A stretch of 64,000 bases of DNA from Burkholderiales bacterium. Lineage in GTDB: Bacteria; Pseudomonadota; Gammaproteobacteria; Burkholderiales; Burkholderiaceae_C. The translations under genes were made by a program, and so were the position numbers. The DNA lies in the NCBI GenBank assembly GCA_016213205.1, contig JACRAZ010000069.1:19621-83620 (forward strand), written 5' to 3'. Position 1 is the stretch's first letter. Every line of letters starts with the position of its first letter. Shown here piece by piece: positions 7,987 to 17,155 of the stretch. Under the pieces are notes generated by a model. It saw only the letters and a list, made by a program, of their open reading frames with translations, searched no databases and was not told where the DNA came from.

Positions 7987-9648
7987 ATGTCCGATCGACA
8001 CTTCGCCCACTGGCCCGCCCACGCACCCCGCCACCTCTGGGTGCCCGAAACCAACCTGTACCGCAACGTCGAGGTCTCGGCGATGCGCTTTCCGGGCAAG
8101 CCGCTCGCGATCTTCTACGACACGCCCATCACCTACGGCCAGTTCCAGCGCGAGACCGAGCACCTGGCGGGCTACCTGCAGCAGCGCTGCGGCGTGCGCA
8201 AGGGCGACCGGGTGCTGCTGTACATGCAGAACAGCCCCCAGTTCATGCTGGCCTACTACGCCATCCTGCGGGCCGATGCGGTGGTGGTGCCGGTGAACCC
8301 GATGAACCTGACCGGCGAGCTGCGGCACTACGTCAGCGATGCCGGCGCGCGGGTGGCGTTCTGTTCACAAGAACTGCTGTCCCGCATGCAGCCCTTGCTG
8401 GCCGAAGGCCTGGCACACATCGTCGTGGCCACCTACAGCGACTACCTCCAGGTGGACACCGACCTGAACGTGCCCGATTTCATCCGGGCACCGCGTGTGC
8501 CGCTGGGTGAGGCCGGCCTGGTGGCCTGGGCGGATGCACTGGCCGAGGCGCTGCCCCCGGGGCCGCTCACCGCCGGCCCGGACGACCTGGCTGTGATGCC
8601 CTACACCTCGGGCACCACCGGCCACCCGAAAGGCTGCATGCACACGCACCGCACCACCATGTTCAACACCGTGGCCGGCGGCGTGTGGGGCCAGGCCAAC
8701 CAGGGCAGCGTGAGCCTGGCGGTGCTGCCGATGTTCCATGTCACCGGCATGCAGGCCAACCTCAACGGCACCATCTACGGCGGCTCCACCGTGGTGCTGC
8801 TGCCGCGCTGGGACCGCGACGCCGCCGCCACCTGCGTGCAGCGCTACCGCATCACCGGCTTCGGCCTGATCACCGCGATGATGGTCGACTTCCTCAGCAA
8901 CCCGCGCCTGGGCGAATACGACCTGAGCAGCCTGCGCCGCATCGGCGGCGGCGGCGCGGCCATGCCGCGCGCGCTGGCGCTGGAGGCCGAGCGCCGCTTC
9001 GGCCTGAAGTACGCCGAAGGTTATGGCATGTCCGAGACCATGGCCGCCACCCACGCCAACCCGCCGGAACGCCCGAAGGAGCAATGCCTGGGCATCCCGA
9101 TCTTCGATGTGGACGCCCGCGTGGTGAACCCCGACACCCTGCAGGAACTGCCGCCGGGCGAGACGGGCGAGATCATCGTTCACGGCCCGCAGGTGATGCT
9201 GGGCTACTGGAACCAGCCCGAGGCCACGGCCGAGAGCTTTGTCGAGATCGACGGCAAACGCTTCCTGCGCACCGGCGACCTGGCGCAGACCGACGACGAG
9301 GGCTACTTCTTCTTCGTCGACCGGCTCAAGCGCATGATCAATGCCGCCGGCTTCAAGGTGTGGCCGGCCGAGGTGGAGGCCATCCTGTACCAGCACCCCG
9401 CGGTGCAGGAGGCCTGCGTCATCGCCGCGCAGGATGCGCGCCGCGGCGAGACGGTGAAGGCCGTGATCGTGCTCAAGCCCGGCCAGGCCGGCCAGGTCTC
9501 CGAGCAGCAGATCGTCGAGTGGGCCCACGCGAACATGGCCGCCTACAAGAGCCCGCGCATCGTCGAATTCGCGCAGAGCCTGCCACGCTCGGGCACCGGC
9601 AAGGTGATGTGGCGCGAACTGCAGCAGCGCGAGAACGCCGCCCCCTGA
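7987..9648 (+). CDS. Long-chain-fatty-acid--CoA ligase / AMP-dependent synthetase
   Basis: A 553-residue ANL-superfamily enzyme. The phosphate-binding loop is YTSGTTGHPKG (~206-216), the A5 motif YGMSET at ~340, the A7 motif RTGDLAQTD and A10-type lysine in GTGKVMW near the C-terminus. It activates a carboxylate, most likely a medium- or long-chain fatty acid, to the acyl-AMP and then acyl-CoA. I chose ATG 7987 (MSDRHFAHW) because homologous N-termini begin near here; an in-frame ATG at 7927 would add 20 low-complexity residues. It precedes the dipeptide-type transporter operon by about 400 bp, so linkage to it is uncertain. Confidence 0.93.
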   Translation: MSDRHFAHWPAHAPRHLWVPETNLYRNVEVSAMRFPGKPLAIFYDTPITYGQFQRETEHLAGYLQQRCGVRKGDRVLLYMQNSPQFMLAYYAILRADAVVVPVNPMNLTGELRHYVSDAGARVAFCSQELLSRMQPLLAEGLAHIVVATYSDYLQVDTDLNVPDFIRAPRVPLGEAGLVAWADALAEALPPGPLTAGPDDLAVMPYTSGTTGHPKGCMHTHRTTMFNTVAGGVWGQANQGSVSLAVLPMFHVTGMQANLNGTIYGGSTVVLLPRWDRDAAATCVQRYRITGFGLITAMMVDFLSNPRLGEYDLSSLRRIGGGGAAMPRALALEAERRFGLKYAEGYGMSETMAATHANPPERPKEQCLGIPIFDVDARVVNPDTLQELPPGETGEIIVHGPQVMLGYWNQPEATAESFVEIDGKRFLRTGDLAQTDDEGYFFFVDRLKRMINAAGFKVWPAEVEAILYQHPAVQEACVIAAQDARRGETVKAVIVLKPGQAGQVSEQQIVEWAHANMAAYKSPRIVEFAQSLPRSGTGKVMWRELQQRENAAP

Positions 9649-10003
9649 ACCTGCCGGCGCCGGCGCGCCGCGCGCAGGCTGCTTCGACACCGCGGCATGC
9701 TGCGCCGCACCATGCCTGGCCGCGCGTCGCCGCACCGCGCGGCCCGCCCCGGGCCGCGCCCGGCACCATTGCGTGCATTCCAATGCGCGCCAAGCACCGG
9801 AAGTTCCTCGGTGTAAACCCTCTCAGAGAGGGCATACCCAATCTTCTAAAGGCGCCGCGGGGACAGTTCGATGACGGGTTGCCCCTGATTGTTCGGGCCC
9901 CGAGTGCGCGCGATCATGCCTGCAGTTTAGAAAAGTCAGTATGGCAAAAACGGTGCACCGGCGTCCCGCCGCACCGGCCAGCCCGCGCAAGGAGACAGCG
10001 CCC
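9649..10003. promoter_or_regulatory. Intergenic region upstream of the ABC importer; palindrome and AT-rich patch
   Basis: No credible gene here. At 9818-9832 there is a perfect palindrome, CCCTCTC-A-GAGAGGG, within a locally AT-richer context (GTGTAAA before, CATACCC after, then TTCTAAAGG). A second AT-rich stretch at about 9918-9950 (GTTTAGAAAAGTCAGTATGG) may hold the transporter promoter. CGGTGC at 9951-9956 can pair with GCACCG at 9971-9976, placing a stem-loop just before the ribosome site of the small leader frame. The palindrome looks like an operator, but its protein is unknown. Confidence 0.4.
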
Positions 10004-10057
10004 GTGTTCCCCACTTCGTATCGCCGGCACGCCAACGTGGCGCGCTGCCACCACTGA
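10004..10057 (+). CDS. Possible 17-residue leader peptide translationally coupled to the permease gene
   Basis: GTG at 10004 follows AAGGAGACA with good spacing and opens a 17-codon frame ending TGA at 10055-10057. The predicted peptide is MFPTSYRRHANVARCHH, rich in Arg/His with one Cys near the end. The permease ATG starts at 10059, one base after this stop, and has no ribosome site of its own, so translation of the permease probably depends on ribosomes finishing the small frame. This is the arrangement of a regulatory upstream frame. It rests on position and the ribosome site only; I do not recognise the peptide. Confidence 0.45.
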   Translation: MFPTSYRRHANVARCHH

Positions 10058-10058
10058 C

Positions 10059-11015
10059 ATGGGCGCCTACGTCCTGCGGCGCGTGCTCGCCCTGATCCCG
10101 ACCATGCTGATCGGCAGCATGATCGTCTTCGGCGCCGTGCGCCTGGTGCCGGGCGACGTGATCGACCTGATGCTCGCGCAGCACGACGTGAGCGACGACG
10201 CCCAGGCCCGCGAGAAGCTGATCCACGCCCTCGGCCTGGACGGCCCGGTGTGGCAGCAGTACCTGCGCTGGCTCGGCAGCATCGTGCTGCGCGGCGACCT
10301 CGGCACCTCGCTGTGGCAGCAGTCGGCCGTCACGCACGACCTGGCCCAGCGCCTGCCGGTGAGCTTCGAGCTCGGCCTGATCGCGATGATCATCGCGCTG
10401 CTGCTGGCGCTGCCGATCGGCATCTACTCGGCCATCCGGCAGGACACCTGGGGCGACTTCGTCGCACGCTCGTTCTCGATCCTGATGCTCGCGGTGCCCA
10501 GCTTCTGGGTGGGCACCATGGTGATGGTGTTCCCGGCGCTGTGGTGGGGCTGGTCGCCCGAGGTGAACTACGTGCCCTTCAGCGAAGACCCGTGGCAGAA
10601 CCTCAAGCAGATGCTGCTGCCGGCCACGGTGCTGGGCATGGGCCTGTCGGCCATCACGATGCGGCTGACCCGCACGATGGCGCTCGAGGTGCTGCGCCAG
10701 GACTACATCCGCACCGCCTGGGCCAAGGGCCTCTCGGAGCCGATGGTGGTGATGCGCCACATGCTGCGCAACGCGCTGATCCCGGTGGTCACCGTGGTCG
10801 GCCTGCAGGCTCCGCTGCTGATCGGTGGCGCCATCGTCATCGAGCAGATCTTCGTGATTCCCGGCATGGGCATGCTGCTGCTCGACGCCGTGAACCAGCG
10901 TGACTACCCCGTGATCACCGGCGTGTTCCTCGTCGTCGGCGTGTCGGTGATGGTCATCAACCTGTTGGTCGACCTGAGCTACGGCCTGCTCGACCCGCGT
11001 GTGAGGCACCGCTGA
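10059..11015 (+). CDS. Dipeptide/oligopeptide-type ABC transporter permease (DppB-like)
   Basis: A 318-residue inner-membrane permease of the DppB/OppB type with about six membrane spans. It starts MGAYVLRRVLALIPTMLIGS, the family's usual first helix, and ends with the conserved LVDLSYGLLDPRVRH. The cytoplasmic EAA-type loop is seen at about residues 218-245 (RTAWAKGLSEPMVVMRHMLRNA). It pairs with the next permease to form the channel of an importer for peptides or other small solutes such as glutathione or nickel chelates. It starts 1 base after the small frame at 10004-10057 and overlaps the next gene by one base (TGATG). Confidence 0.93.
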   Translation: MGAYVLRRVLALIPTMLIGSMIVFGAVRLVPGDVIDLMLAQHDVSDDAQAREKLIHALGLDGPVWQQYLRWLGSIVLRGDLGTSLWQQSAVTHDLAQRLPVSFELGLIAMIIALLLALPIGIYSAIRQDTWGDFVARSFSILMLAVPSFWVGTMVMVFPALWWGWSPEVNYVPFSEDPWQNLKQMLLPATVLGMGLSAITMRLTRTMALEVLRQDYIRTAWAKGLSEPMVVMRHMLRNALIPVVTVVGLQAPLLIGGAIVIEQIFVIPGMGMLLLDAVNQRDYPVITGVFLVVGVSVMVINLLVDLSYGLLDPRVRHR

Positions 11016-11914
11016 TGAGCCAAGCCATTCCCGTGAACACCGCCGCCGCGGCCGCCCGCCGGCCGAACCCGCTGTGGCGCCTGGTGCGCAAGCTGTTCAC
11101 CGAAAAGCCGCTCGGCGCCTTCGGTGCGGTGGTGTTCGTGCTGTTCCTCGTGTGCGGCGTCTTCGCCGACGTGCTGGCGCCCTTCGGCTACAACGACATC
11201 GACCCCACCCGCCGCCTCGAGGCCCCCTCCTGGAGCGCGCCCTTCGGCACCGACAACCTCGGCCGCGACGTGCTCTCGCGCTGCATCTACGGGGCGCAGC
11301 TGTCGGTGATCATCGGCTTCTCGGGCGCGGCGCTGGCCACGCTGATCTCGGTGCTCATCGGCATCATCAGCGGCTACCTCGGCGGCCGCTTCGACATGAT
11401 CATCCAGCGCTTCGTCGACGCGTGGATGAGCTTCCCCGACCTGGTGATCCTGATCGTCGTGGTCTCGGTGCTGGGTCCGGGCATGCCGCAGATCATCGGC
11501 ACGCTGGGCTTGCTGCTGGGCATCGGCGGCTCGCGCATCGTGCGCAGCGCGGTGGTCTCGGTGCGCGAGCACATGTACGTGCATGCGGCGCAATCGATCG
11601 GTGCCTCCACGCTGCGCATCCTGTGGCGCCACATCCTGCCCAACGTGCTGCCGCCCATCATCGTGCTGTTCACCACCCGGGTGGGCACGGTGATCCTGGC
11701 CGAATCGGGCCTGTCCTTCCTGGGCCTGGGCGTGCCGCCGCCGGCGCCCACCTGGGGCGGCATGCTCTCGGGCAGCGGCCGCACCTTCATGTTCCAGGGC
11801 CCCTGGCTGGCGCTGGCGCCGGGCCTGTGCCTCACGCTCGTCGTGTACGCCACCAACGTGTTCGGCGACGCGCTGCGCGACCTGCTCGATCCGCGCATGC
11901 GCGGCTCACGCTGA
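11015..11914 (+). CDS. Dipeptide/oligopeptide-type ABC transporter permease (DppC-like)
   Basis: A 299-residue permease of the DppC/OppC type. After a polar N-terminus it has the first helix ~28-50 (GAFGAVVFVLFLVCGVFADV), the FGTDNLGRDVLSR motif typical of the family near residue 80, and an EAA loop AAQSIGASTLRILWRHILPN. It ends NVFGDALRDLLDPRMRG as in most homologues. It forms a heterodimeric channel with the preceding permease. Translation is coupled through a one-base overlap. Confidence 0.93.
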   Translation: MSQAIPVNTAAAAARRPNPLWRLVRKLFTEKPLGAFGAVVFVLFLVCGVFADVLAPFGYNDIDPTRRLEAPSWSAPFGTDNLGRDVLSRCIYGAQLSVIIGFSGAALATLISVLIGIISGYLGGRFDMIIQRFVDAWMSFPDLVILIVVVSVLGPGMPQIIGTLGLLLGIGGSRIVRSAVVSVREHMYVHAAQSIGASTLRILWRHILPNVLPPIIVLFTTRVGTVILAESGLSFLGLGVPPPAPTWGGMLSGSGRTFMFQGPWLALAPGLCLTLVVYATNVFGDALRDLLDPRMRGSR

Positions 11915-11970
11915 CTTCCCGACTCACCCCAAACGCCTGCATGCCTGCAGCACATCCCCAAGGAGACACC

Positions 11971-13680
11971 ATGCCACTCTTGAGACGCGTCGCATTGGCT
12001 GCCGGCCTCGCCCTGGCGCTCGGCCCCGCCCTCGTCCAGGCCCAGCCCAAGGCCGCGGCCGAGAAGCCGCAGTACGGCGGCAGCCTGAACATCGGCAACG
12101 TGTACGTCACGGTGTCGCCGCTGTCGCCCGACACGGCCGACTGGGCCTGGAAGATCAACCAGGACACCGGCCTCGCCTACGAGCAGCTGTTCGCGGCCGA
12201 CCTCTCCAAATCGGTGCGCAACGGCGGCAAGCACCCCTTCATCTCCGATGCCTGGCTGGCCCCCGACTCCCTGCGCGGCGAGCTGGCCGAGAGCTGGAAG
12301 CTCTCGCCCGACGGCCTGCGCCTGGACGTCACGCTGCGCAAGGGCATCATGTTCCCGGCCAAGCCCGGCGTGATGGAAGCGCGCGAGCTCACCGCGGAAG
12401 ACGTGATCTACAGCTACAACCGCGTCAACGCCAGCCCGAAGAAGATCCCGGGCTACTTCGACCACATCGCCAAGATCGAGGCCACCGGCAAGCACACGCT
12501 GGTGTTCACCTTCAAGCAGTACAACGCCGAGTGGGACTACCGCTTCGGCTGGGGCTACTACTCGGCCATCGTGCCCAAGGAAGTGCAGGAGACGAAGGCC
12601 AAGGACTGGAAGTCGATCAACGGCACCGGGCCGTTCATGATCCAGGACTACGTGCAGAGCAACTCGATGACCTGGACCAAGAATCCGGGCTACTGGGACA
12701 GCGAGAAGATCGGCGGCCAGAGCTACAAGCTGCCCTTCGTCGACAAGATCACCTACCGCTACATCAAGGACGAGACCACCTTCATCACCGCGCTGCGCAC
12801 CGGCAAGCTCGACCTGCTCGAGGCCGTGCGCTGGAGCCACGTCGAGGAGATGAAGAAGAGCGCGCCCAAGATCCAGTGGAACAAGTACCTGGCCAACGGC
12901 GGCCAGTTCATCGCGCTGCGCAACGACACCAAGCCCTTCGACGACATCCGCGTGCGCCGGGCGCTCAACATGGCGGTGGACAAGAACGCCATCATCAAGA
13001 GCTACTACGGCGGCAACGCCGAGATGCTGGCCTACCCGATGCACCCGAACTACACCGGGTACTACGAGCCGCTGAAGGACATGCCCGATTCGGTGAAGGA
13101 GCTCTTCACCTTCAACCCGGCCAAGGCCAAGGCCCTGCTGGCCGAGGCGGGTTATGCGAACGGCTTCACCTTCAAGGTGCAGACCAGCAGCTCCAGCGTC
13201 GAGGGTGACCTGCTCACCATGGTGGCCGCCTACCTGGCCAAGGTGGGCGTGAAGATGGAGATCGAGACGCTGGAATACGGCGCCTACCTCTCGGCCATGA
13301 TCAAGAAGACCAACGCGCCGGGCTACTTCATGTTCCTGGGCCACACCAACCCGACGACGGCCTTGCGCAAGACCTTCGTGAAGGGCCAGCTGTGGAACCC
13401 CGCGCAGTTCGGCGACCCCGAGATCGACAAGAAGATGACCGAGGTCTATGCCGAGCCCGACGAGCGTGTCCGCCAGATCAAGGTGCGCCTGATGACGCGC
13501 GACATCCTCGACCGCGCAGTGCACCTGTGGCTGCCCACCGCCTATGTCTACACCGGCTACTGGCCGTGGGTGAAGAACTACGGCGGCGAGCTGCGTGCCG
13601 GCGCCGAGCGGCCGGGCCCGATCCACGCCCGCATCTGGGTGGATCAGGAGCTCAAGAAGAAGATGGGGTTCGGCAACTGA
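11971..13680 (+). CDS. Extracellular solute-binding protein, family 5
   Basis: A 569-residue periplasmic binding protein with a Sec signal peptide (MPLLRRVALAAGLALALG, cleavage near AQA) and the SBP_bac_5 fold: GGSLNIGNVYVTVSP, LAESWKLSPDGLRLDVTLRK, DVIYSYNRV, and the C-terminal half RVRRALNMAVDKNAII. It captures the solute for the two permeases; family members bind peptides, glutathione, nickel or opines, and nothing in the sequence decides which. AAGGAGACACC before ATG 11971 supports this start. At 569 residues it is longer than many dipeptide-binding proteins (~535), with an additional loop near KPGVMEARELTAED. Confidence 0.92.
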   Translation: MPLLRRVALAAGLALALGPALVQAQPKAAAEKPQYGGSLNIGNVYVTVSPLSPDTADWAWKINQDTGLAYEQLFAADLSKSVRNGGKHPFISDAWLAPDSLRGELAESWKLSPDGLRLDVTLRKGIMFPAKPGVMEARELTAEDVIYSYNRVNASPKKIPGYFDHIAKIEATGKHTLVFTFKQYNAEWDYRFGWGYYSAIVPKEVQETKAKDWKSINGTGPFMIQDYVQSNSMTWTKNPGYWDSEKIGGQSYKLPFVDKITYRYIKDETTFITALRTGKLDLLEAVRWSHVEEMKKSAPKIQWNKYLANGGQFIALRNDTKPFDDIRVRRALNMAVDKNAIIKSYYGGNAEMLAYPMHPNYTGYYEPLKDMPDSVKELFTFNPAKAKALLAEAGYANGFTFKVQTSSSSVEGDLLTMVAAYLAKVGVKMEIETLEYGAYLSAMIKKTNAPGYFMFLGHTNPTTALRKTFVKGQLWNPAQFGDPEIDKKMTEVYAEPDERVRQIKVRLMTRDILDRAVHLWLPTAYVYTGYWPWVKNYGGELRAGAERPGPIHARIWVDQELKKKMGFGN

Positions 13681-13830
13681 CGGCCCCGGCCGCCTGGCGG
13701 CCGCCCCCGAGGGGCTACCCGACCGGACCGGGAAACCCGGATCCGGTCGGGCAGCTCCGATCAAGATCGCGTTCCCCTGGTCGCCTGCGGCGACCTGTCC
13801 CCTCCGGGGGCCTGCACCGAGCACCATCGC
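13681..13830 (+). terminator. Two strong stem-loops between the binding-protein gene and the ATPase genes
   Basis: 13718-13751 folds into CCCGACCGGACCGGG, loop AAA, then CCCGG, a bulged A and TCCGGTCGGG: a 15-bp stem with one bulge. A second hairpin is GGTCGCC-TGC-GGCGACC at 13779-13795. Neither is followed by a T-run. In binding-protein operons, hairpins after the binding-protein gene stabilise its mRNA and reduce read-through into the ATPase genes, and that is the likely role here. No good ribosome site is visible before ATG 13831. Confidence 0.6.
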
Positions 13831-14802
13831 ATGGCTGAACCCCTGCTTCGCGTCCGCGACCTGACCACACGCTTCCGCACCGAGCGCGGCTGGGTCACCG
13901 CGGTCGATCACGTGTCCTTCGATGTCGAGGTCGGCGAGACGGTGGCCATCGTCGGCGAATCGGGCTCGGGCAAGAGCGTCACCGCGATGTCGATCCTGCG
14001 GCTGATTCCCGAGCCGCCGGGGCGCATCGAGGGCGGCGAGATCCTGTTCGCCGGGCAGGACCTGCGCAAGCTGAGCGACGCGCAGATGCGCGCCGTGCGC
14101 GGCAACCGCATCGCGATGATCTTCCAGGAGCCCATGTCCTCGCTGAACCCGGCGCTCACCGTGGGCAAGCAGATCGCCGAGCCGATCAACCTGCACCGCG
14201 GCACGCCCTGGAAGGCGGCGCTGAAGAAGGCGGTGGAACTGATCGACCGCGTGCGCATGCCCGATGCGGCCAGCCGCGTGAGCGCCTACCCGCACCAGTT
14301 CTCGGGCGGCATGCGCCAGCGCGCGATGATCGCGATGGCGCTGGCCTGCGAGCCGCAGCTCATCATTGCCGACGAGCCCACCACTGCGCTCGACGTCACC
14401 GTGCAGGCACAGATCCTCGACCTGCTGCAGGACCTCTCGCGCAAGGCCAATTCGGCCCTCATCCTGATCACGCACGATCTCGGCGTGGTGGCGCGCTATG
14501 CCGACCGCGTGGTGGTGATGTACGGCGGCCGCGTGGTCGAGACCGCGCCGGCGCGCGAGCTCTACGCCCACCCGCGCCACCCGTACACCATGGGGCTGAT
14601 GGCCTCGGTGCCGCGGCTGGACAGCGACACCACCCAGCGCCTGGTGCCCATCGAAGGCACGCCGCCCGATCTTTCCGCCATGCCGCCGGGCTGCGCGTTC
14701 GCGCCGCGCTGCCGCCACGCCACCGCCCGCTGCCACCAGGAACGCCCGGTGCTGCAGGAGGTGGGCCCGCGTCACCAGAAGGCTTGTTTCGTCGATGTCT
14801 GA
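13831..14802 (+). CDS. Dipeptide-type ABC transporter ATP-binding protein (DppD-like)
   Basis: A 323-residue ATPase. Walker A is [10 protein letters not shown] (~43-52), the signature is [16 protein letters not shown], Walker [12 protein letters not shown], and the H-loop [10 protein letters not shown]. The C-terminal oligopeptide-transporter domain ends with [17 protein letters not shown], whose cysteines in this family can carry an iron-sulfur cluster. It drives the importer as a heterodimer with the next gene, overlapping it by 8 bp. Confidence 0.94.
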   Translation: MAEPLLRVRDLTTRFRTERGWVTAVDHVSFDVEVGETVAIVGESGSGKSVTAMSILRLIPEPPGRIEGGEILFAGQDLRKLSDAQMRAVRGNRIAMIFQEPMSSLNPALTVGKQIAEPINLHRGTPWKAALKKAVELIDRVRMPDAASRVSAYPHQFSGGMRQRAMIAMALACEPQLIIADEPTTALDVTVQAQILDLLQDLSRKANSALILITHDLGVVARYADRVVVMYGGRVVETAPARELYAHPRHPYTMGLMASVPRLDSDTTQRLVPIEGTPPDLSAMPPGCAFAPRCRHATARCHQERPVLQEVGPRHQKACFVDV

Positions 14803-15889
14803 GAACCCCACCCCCGCCCGGCCCGGCGCACCCGACGAGGTGCTGCGGGTCGAGGACCTGAAGGTCCACTTCCCCGTCGGCCAGAGCATCGTGCCCTTCC
14901 GCGGGCCGCTGGCCCACGTGCGCGCGGTGGACGGCGTCTCGTTCAGCCTGCAGCGCGGCGAAACCCTGGGCCTGGTGGGCGAATCGGGCTGCGGCAAGTC
15001 CACCACCGGCCTGGCCGCGCTGCGCATGCTCGAGCCCACGGGCGGACGCATCCTCTTCGAGGGCCAGGACATCACGCACCTGAACAAGGCCGCGATGCGG
15101 CCGCTGCGCCGCCGGCTGCAGATGGTGTACCAGGACCCCTACGGCTGCCTGAACCCCCGCATGGCGGTGCGCGACATCATCGCCGAGCCCCTGGAGGTGC
15201 ACGGCATCTGCAGCCACCGCGGTGAGCTGCAGGACCGCGTGGCCGCGCTGCTCAAGACCGTGGGCCTGCTGCCCGACATGGCCGACCGCTTCCCGCACGA
15301 GTTTTCCGGCGGCCAGCGCCAGCGCATCGGCATCGCGCGCGCGCTCGCGCTCGAACCCAGCCTGATCATCTGCGACGAGCCGGTGTCGGCACTGGACGTC
15401 TCGATCCAGGCCCAGGTGGTGAACGTGTTCGTCGAGCTGCAGCAGCGGCTGGGCCTGTCCTACCTGTTCATCGCGCACGACCTGGCGGTGGTGCGCCACA
15501 TCAGCAACCGCATCGCGGTGATGTACCTGGGCCGCATCGTCGAGATCGCACCGCGCGATGCCCTGTACAAGGCCCCGCTGCACCCCTACACCCAGGCGCT
15601 GATGGCCGCGGTGCCGGTGGCCGACCCGGTGGTCGAGGCACAGCGCCAGCGCGCCGTGGTGGTGGGCGAGGTGCCCAGCGCGATGCGCCCGCCGCCGGGC
15701 TGCCGCTTCCACCCACGCTGCCCGCAGGCCATGCCGGTGTGCAAGACGCAAGACCCCGCGCTGCTGGACCTGGGCAGCGGCCGCGCCGTGGCCTGCCACC
15801 TGCACCCGGTGCAAATGCCGGCCAGCACGCGCAAGGACGCGGCCACGGCCGGCGCGCCCAGCGCCCCGCGCGCCGCCACCACGCCCTGA
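14795..15889 (+). CDS. Dipeptide-type ABC transporter ATP-binding protein (DppF-like)
   Basis: A 364-residue ATPase, the second of the importer pair. Walker A is [11 protein letters not shown] (~64-74), the signature [15 protein letters not shown], Walker [12 protein letters not shown] and the H-loop [10 protein letters not shown]. The C-terminal oligopeptide domain has [17 protein letters not shown]. The last ~30 residues are an Ala/Thr/Pro-rich tail beyond the usual family end. It overlaps the preceding gene and is followed 28 bp later by the TetR-type regulator on the same strand, which may therefore be transcribed with the importer. Confidence 0.94.
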   Translation: MSENPTPARPGAPDEVLRVEDLKVHFPVGQSIVPFRGPLAHVRAVDGVSFSLQRGETLGLVGESGCGKSTTGLAALRMLEPTGGRILFEGQDITHLNKAAMRPLRRRLQMVYQDPYGCLNPRMAVRDIIAEPLEVHGICSHRGELQDRVAALLKTVGLLPDMADRFPHEFSGGQRQRIGIARALALEPSLIICDEPVSALDVSIQAQVVNVFVELQQRLGLSYLFIAHDLAVVRHISNRIAVMYLGRIVEIAPRDALYKAPLHPYTQALMAAVPVADPVVEAQRQRAVVVGEVPSAMRPPPGCRFHPRCPQAMPVCKTQDPALLDLGSGRAVACHLHPVQMPASTRKDAATAGAPSAPRAATTP

Positions 15890-15917
15890 GCCGGCCCGCC
15901 GCCGCCGCAGCCCCGCG

Positions 15918-17138
15918 ATGTCGCAGGCCACGATGCGCTTCAACGAGAAGCGCGAAGCCATCCTCGACGGCGCCGCGCGCCAGTTCAACCAGCACGGCAT
16001 CAAGGGTGCCACGCTGGCCGAGGTGGCGCGCAGCGTGGGCCTGGCCACCAACAGCCTGACCTACTACTACCGCAAGAAGGAAGAGCTGGCCAGCGCCTGC
16101 CTGCTGCGCTCGATGGCGGCGATCGATGCGCTGGCCGGCGCCGCGCAGTCGGCGCCCTCGCCCGCCGAGCGGGTGCGTGCCTTCCTGCTCGCCTACGTGG
16201 ACATGCTGGCCGACATCGCCACCGGCCGCCACCCCGAGATGGCCGTGTTCAACGATGTGCGGGCCATCACGCCGCCGCACGATGCGCAGGTGTTCGCCGG
16301 CTACAACAACATGTTCCGCAGCGTGCGGCAGCTGCTGCGCGGGCCCGATGCACCGGTGCTCACCCGCCCGGCGCTCAACGCGCGGGCACACCTGCTGCTC
16401 TCGCTGGCCACCTGGACGCGGGCCTGGATCTTCCGCTACGAGCCGGCCGACTATGCCCGCGTGGGCGAGCGCATCGCCGACGTGATGCTCAACGGCCTGG
16501 CCCAGCCCGGCCAGCGCTGGGACACCACACCCGACACCGAGCCCGTGCTCGAGGCCCTGCAGCCCGACCAGGCCGACACGCGCGAGGCCTTCCTGCGCGC
16601 GGCCACCCGGCTGGTCAACGAGCATGGCTACCACGGCGCTTCGGTGGACCGCATCTCGGCCGAGCTCAACCTCACCAAGGGCTCGTTCTATCACCACCAC
16701 GAGACCAAGGACGAACTGGTCTCGGCCTGCTTCGACCGCACCTTCGCCGCGATGCGCGCGGTGCAGAGCACCGTGGCCGAGCGCCCCGGCAGCGGCTGGC
16801 AGCGCCTGGTGCTGGCCTGCCGCACGATGGTGCGCTACCAGATGTCAGAGCATGGGCCGCTGCTGCGGGTATCGGCCTGGAGCGCCCTGCCCGAGGCGAT
16901 GCGGCGCGAGAAGCTGCGCACGATGAACCGCCTGGGCGAGCGCTTCGCGAGCTTCATCGTCGACGGCATGGCCGACGGCTCGATCCGTGTCGTCGACCCC
17001 TCGGTGGCCGCGCAGATGGTCAGCGGCATGGTCAACGCGGCCGCCGAGCTCGATCGCTGGATCGGCAAGGCCAGCGCCGACACCGCGGCCGAGCTTTACG
17101 CCCGGCCGCTGCTCGAGGGCCTGCTCACGCCTGCGTGA
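15918..17138 (+). CDS. Double TetR-family regulator (two TetR units in one chain)
   Basis: A 406-residue protein, twice the usual TetR length. The first DNA-binding domain covers ~10-57 ([37 protein letters not shown]) with its own ligand domain to ~205. A second starts at ~219 ([38 protein letters not shown]). Both helix-turn-helices look intact, so one chain could mimic a TetR dimer. Its neighbours suggest a link to the importer or to acyl-CoA metabolism, but the ligand is unknown. I see no frameshift, and the reading frame is continuous between the units. Confidence 0.88.
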   Translation: MSQATMRFNEKREAILDGAARQFNQHGIKGATLAEVARSVGLATNSLTYYYRKKEELASACLLRSMAAIDALAGAAQSAPSPAERVRAFLLAYVDMLADIATGRHPEMAVFNDVRAITPPHDAQVFAGYNNMFRSVRQLLRGPDAPVLTRPALNARAHLLLSLATWTRAWIFRYEPADYARVGERIADVMLNGLAQPGQRWDTTPDTEPVLEALQPDQADTREAFLRAATRLVNEHGYHGASVDRISAELNLTKGSFYHHHETKDELVSACFDRTFAAMRAVQSTVAERPGSGWQRLVLACRTMVRYQMSEHGPLLRVSAWSALPEAMRREKLRTMNRLGERFASFIVDGMADGSIRVVDPSVAAQMVSGMVNAAAELDRWIGKASADTAAELYARPLLEGLLTPA

Positions 17139-17155
17139 CGATCACCATGAGCCGC

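Noticed and set aside
9823..10035. Minus-strand 70-codon frame in the importer leader
   Set aside because: No ribosome site, no recognisable motif, and it overlaps the palindrome and probable promoter region.
11374..15087. Very long open frame on the minus strand (over 1200 codons) across the ABC importer
   Set aside because: It runs antisense to the clear permease, binding-protein and ATPase genes and has the His/Arg/Gly-rich, low-complexity composition that reverse-strand frames show in high-GC DNA.
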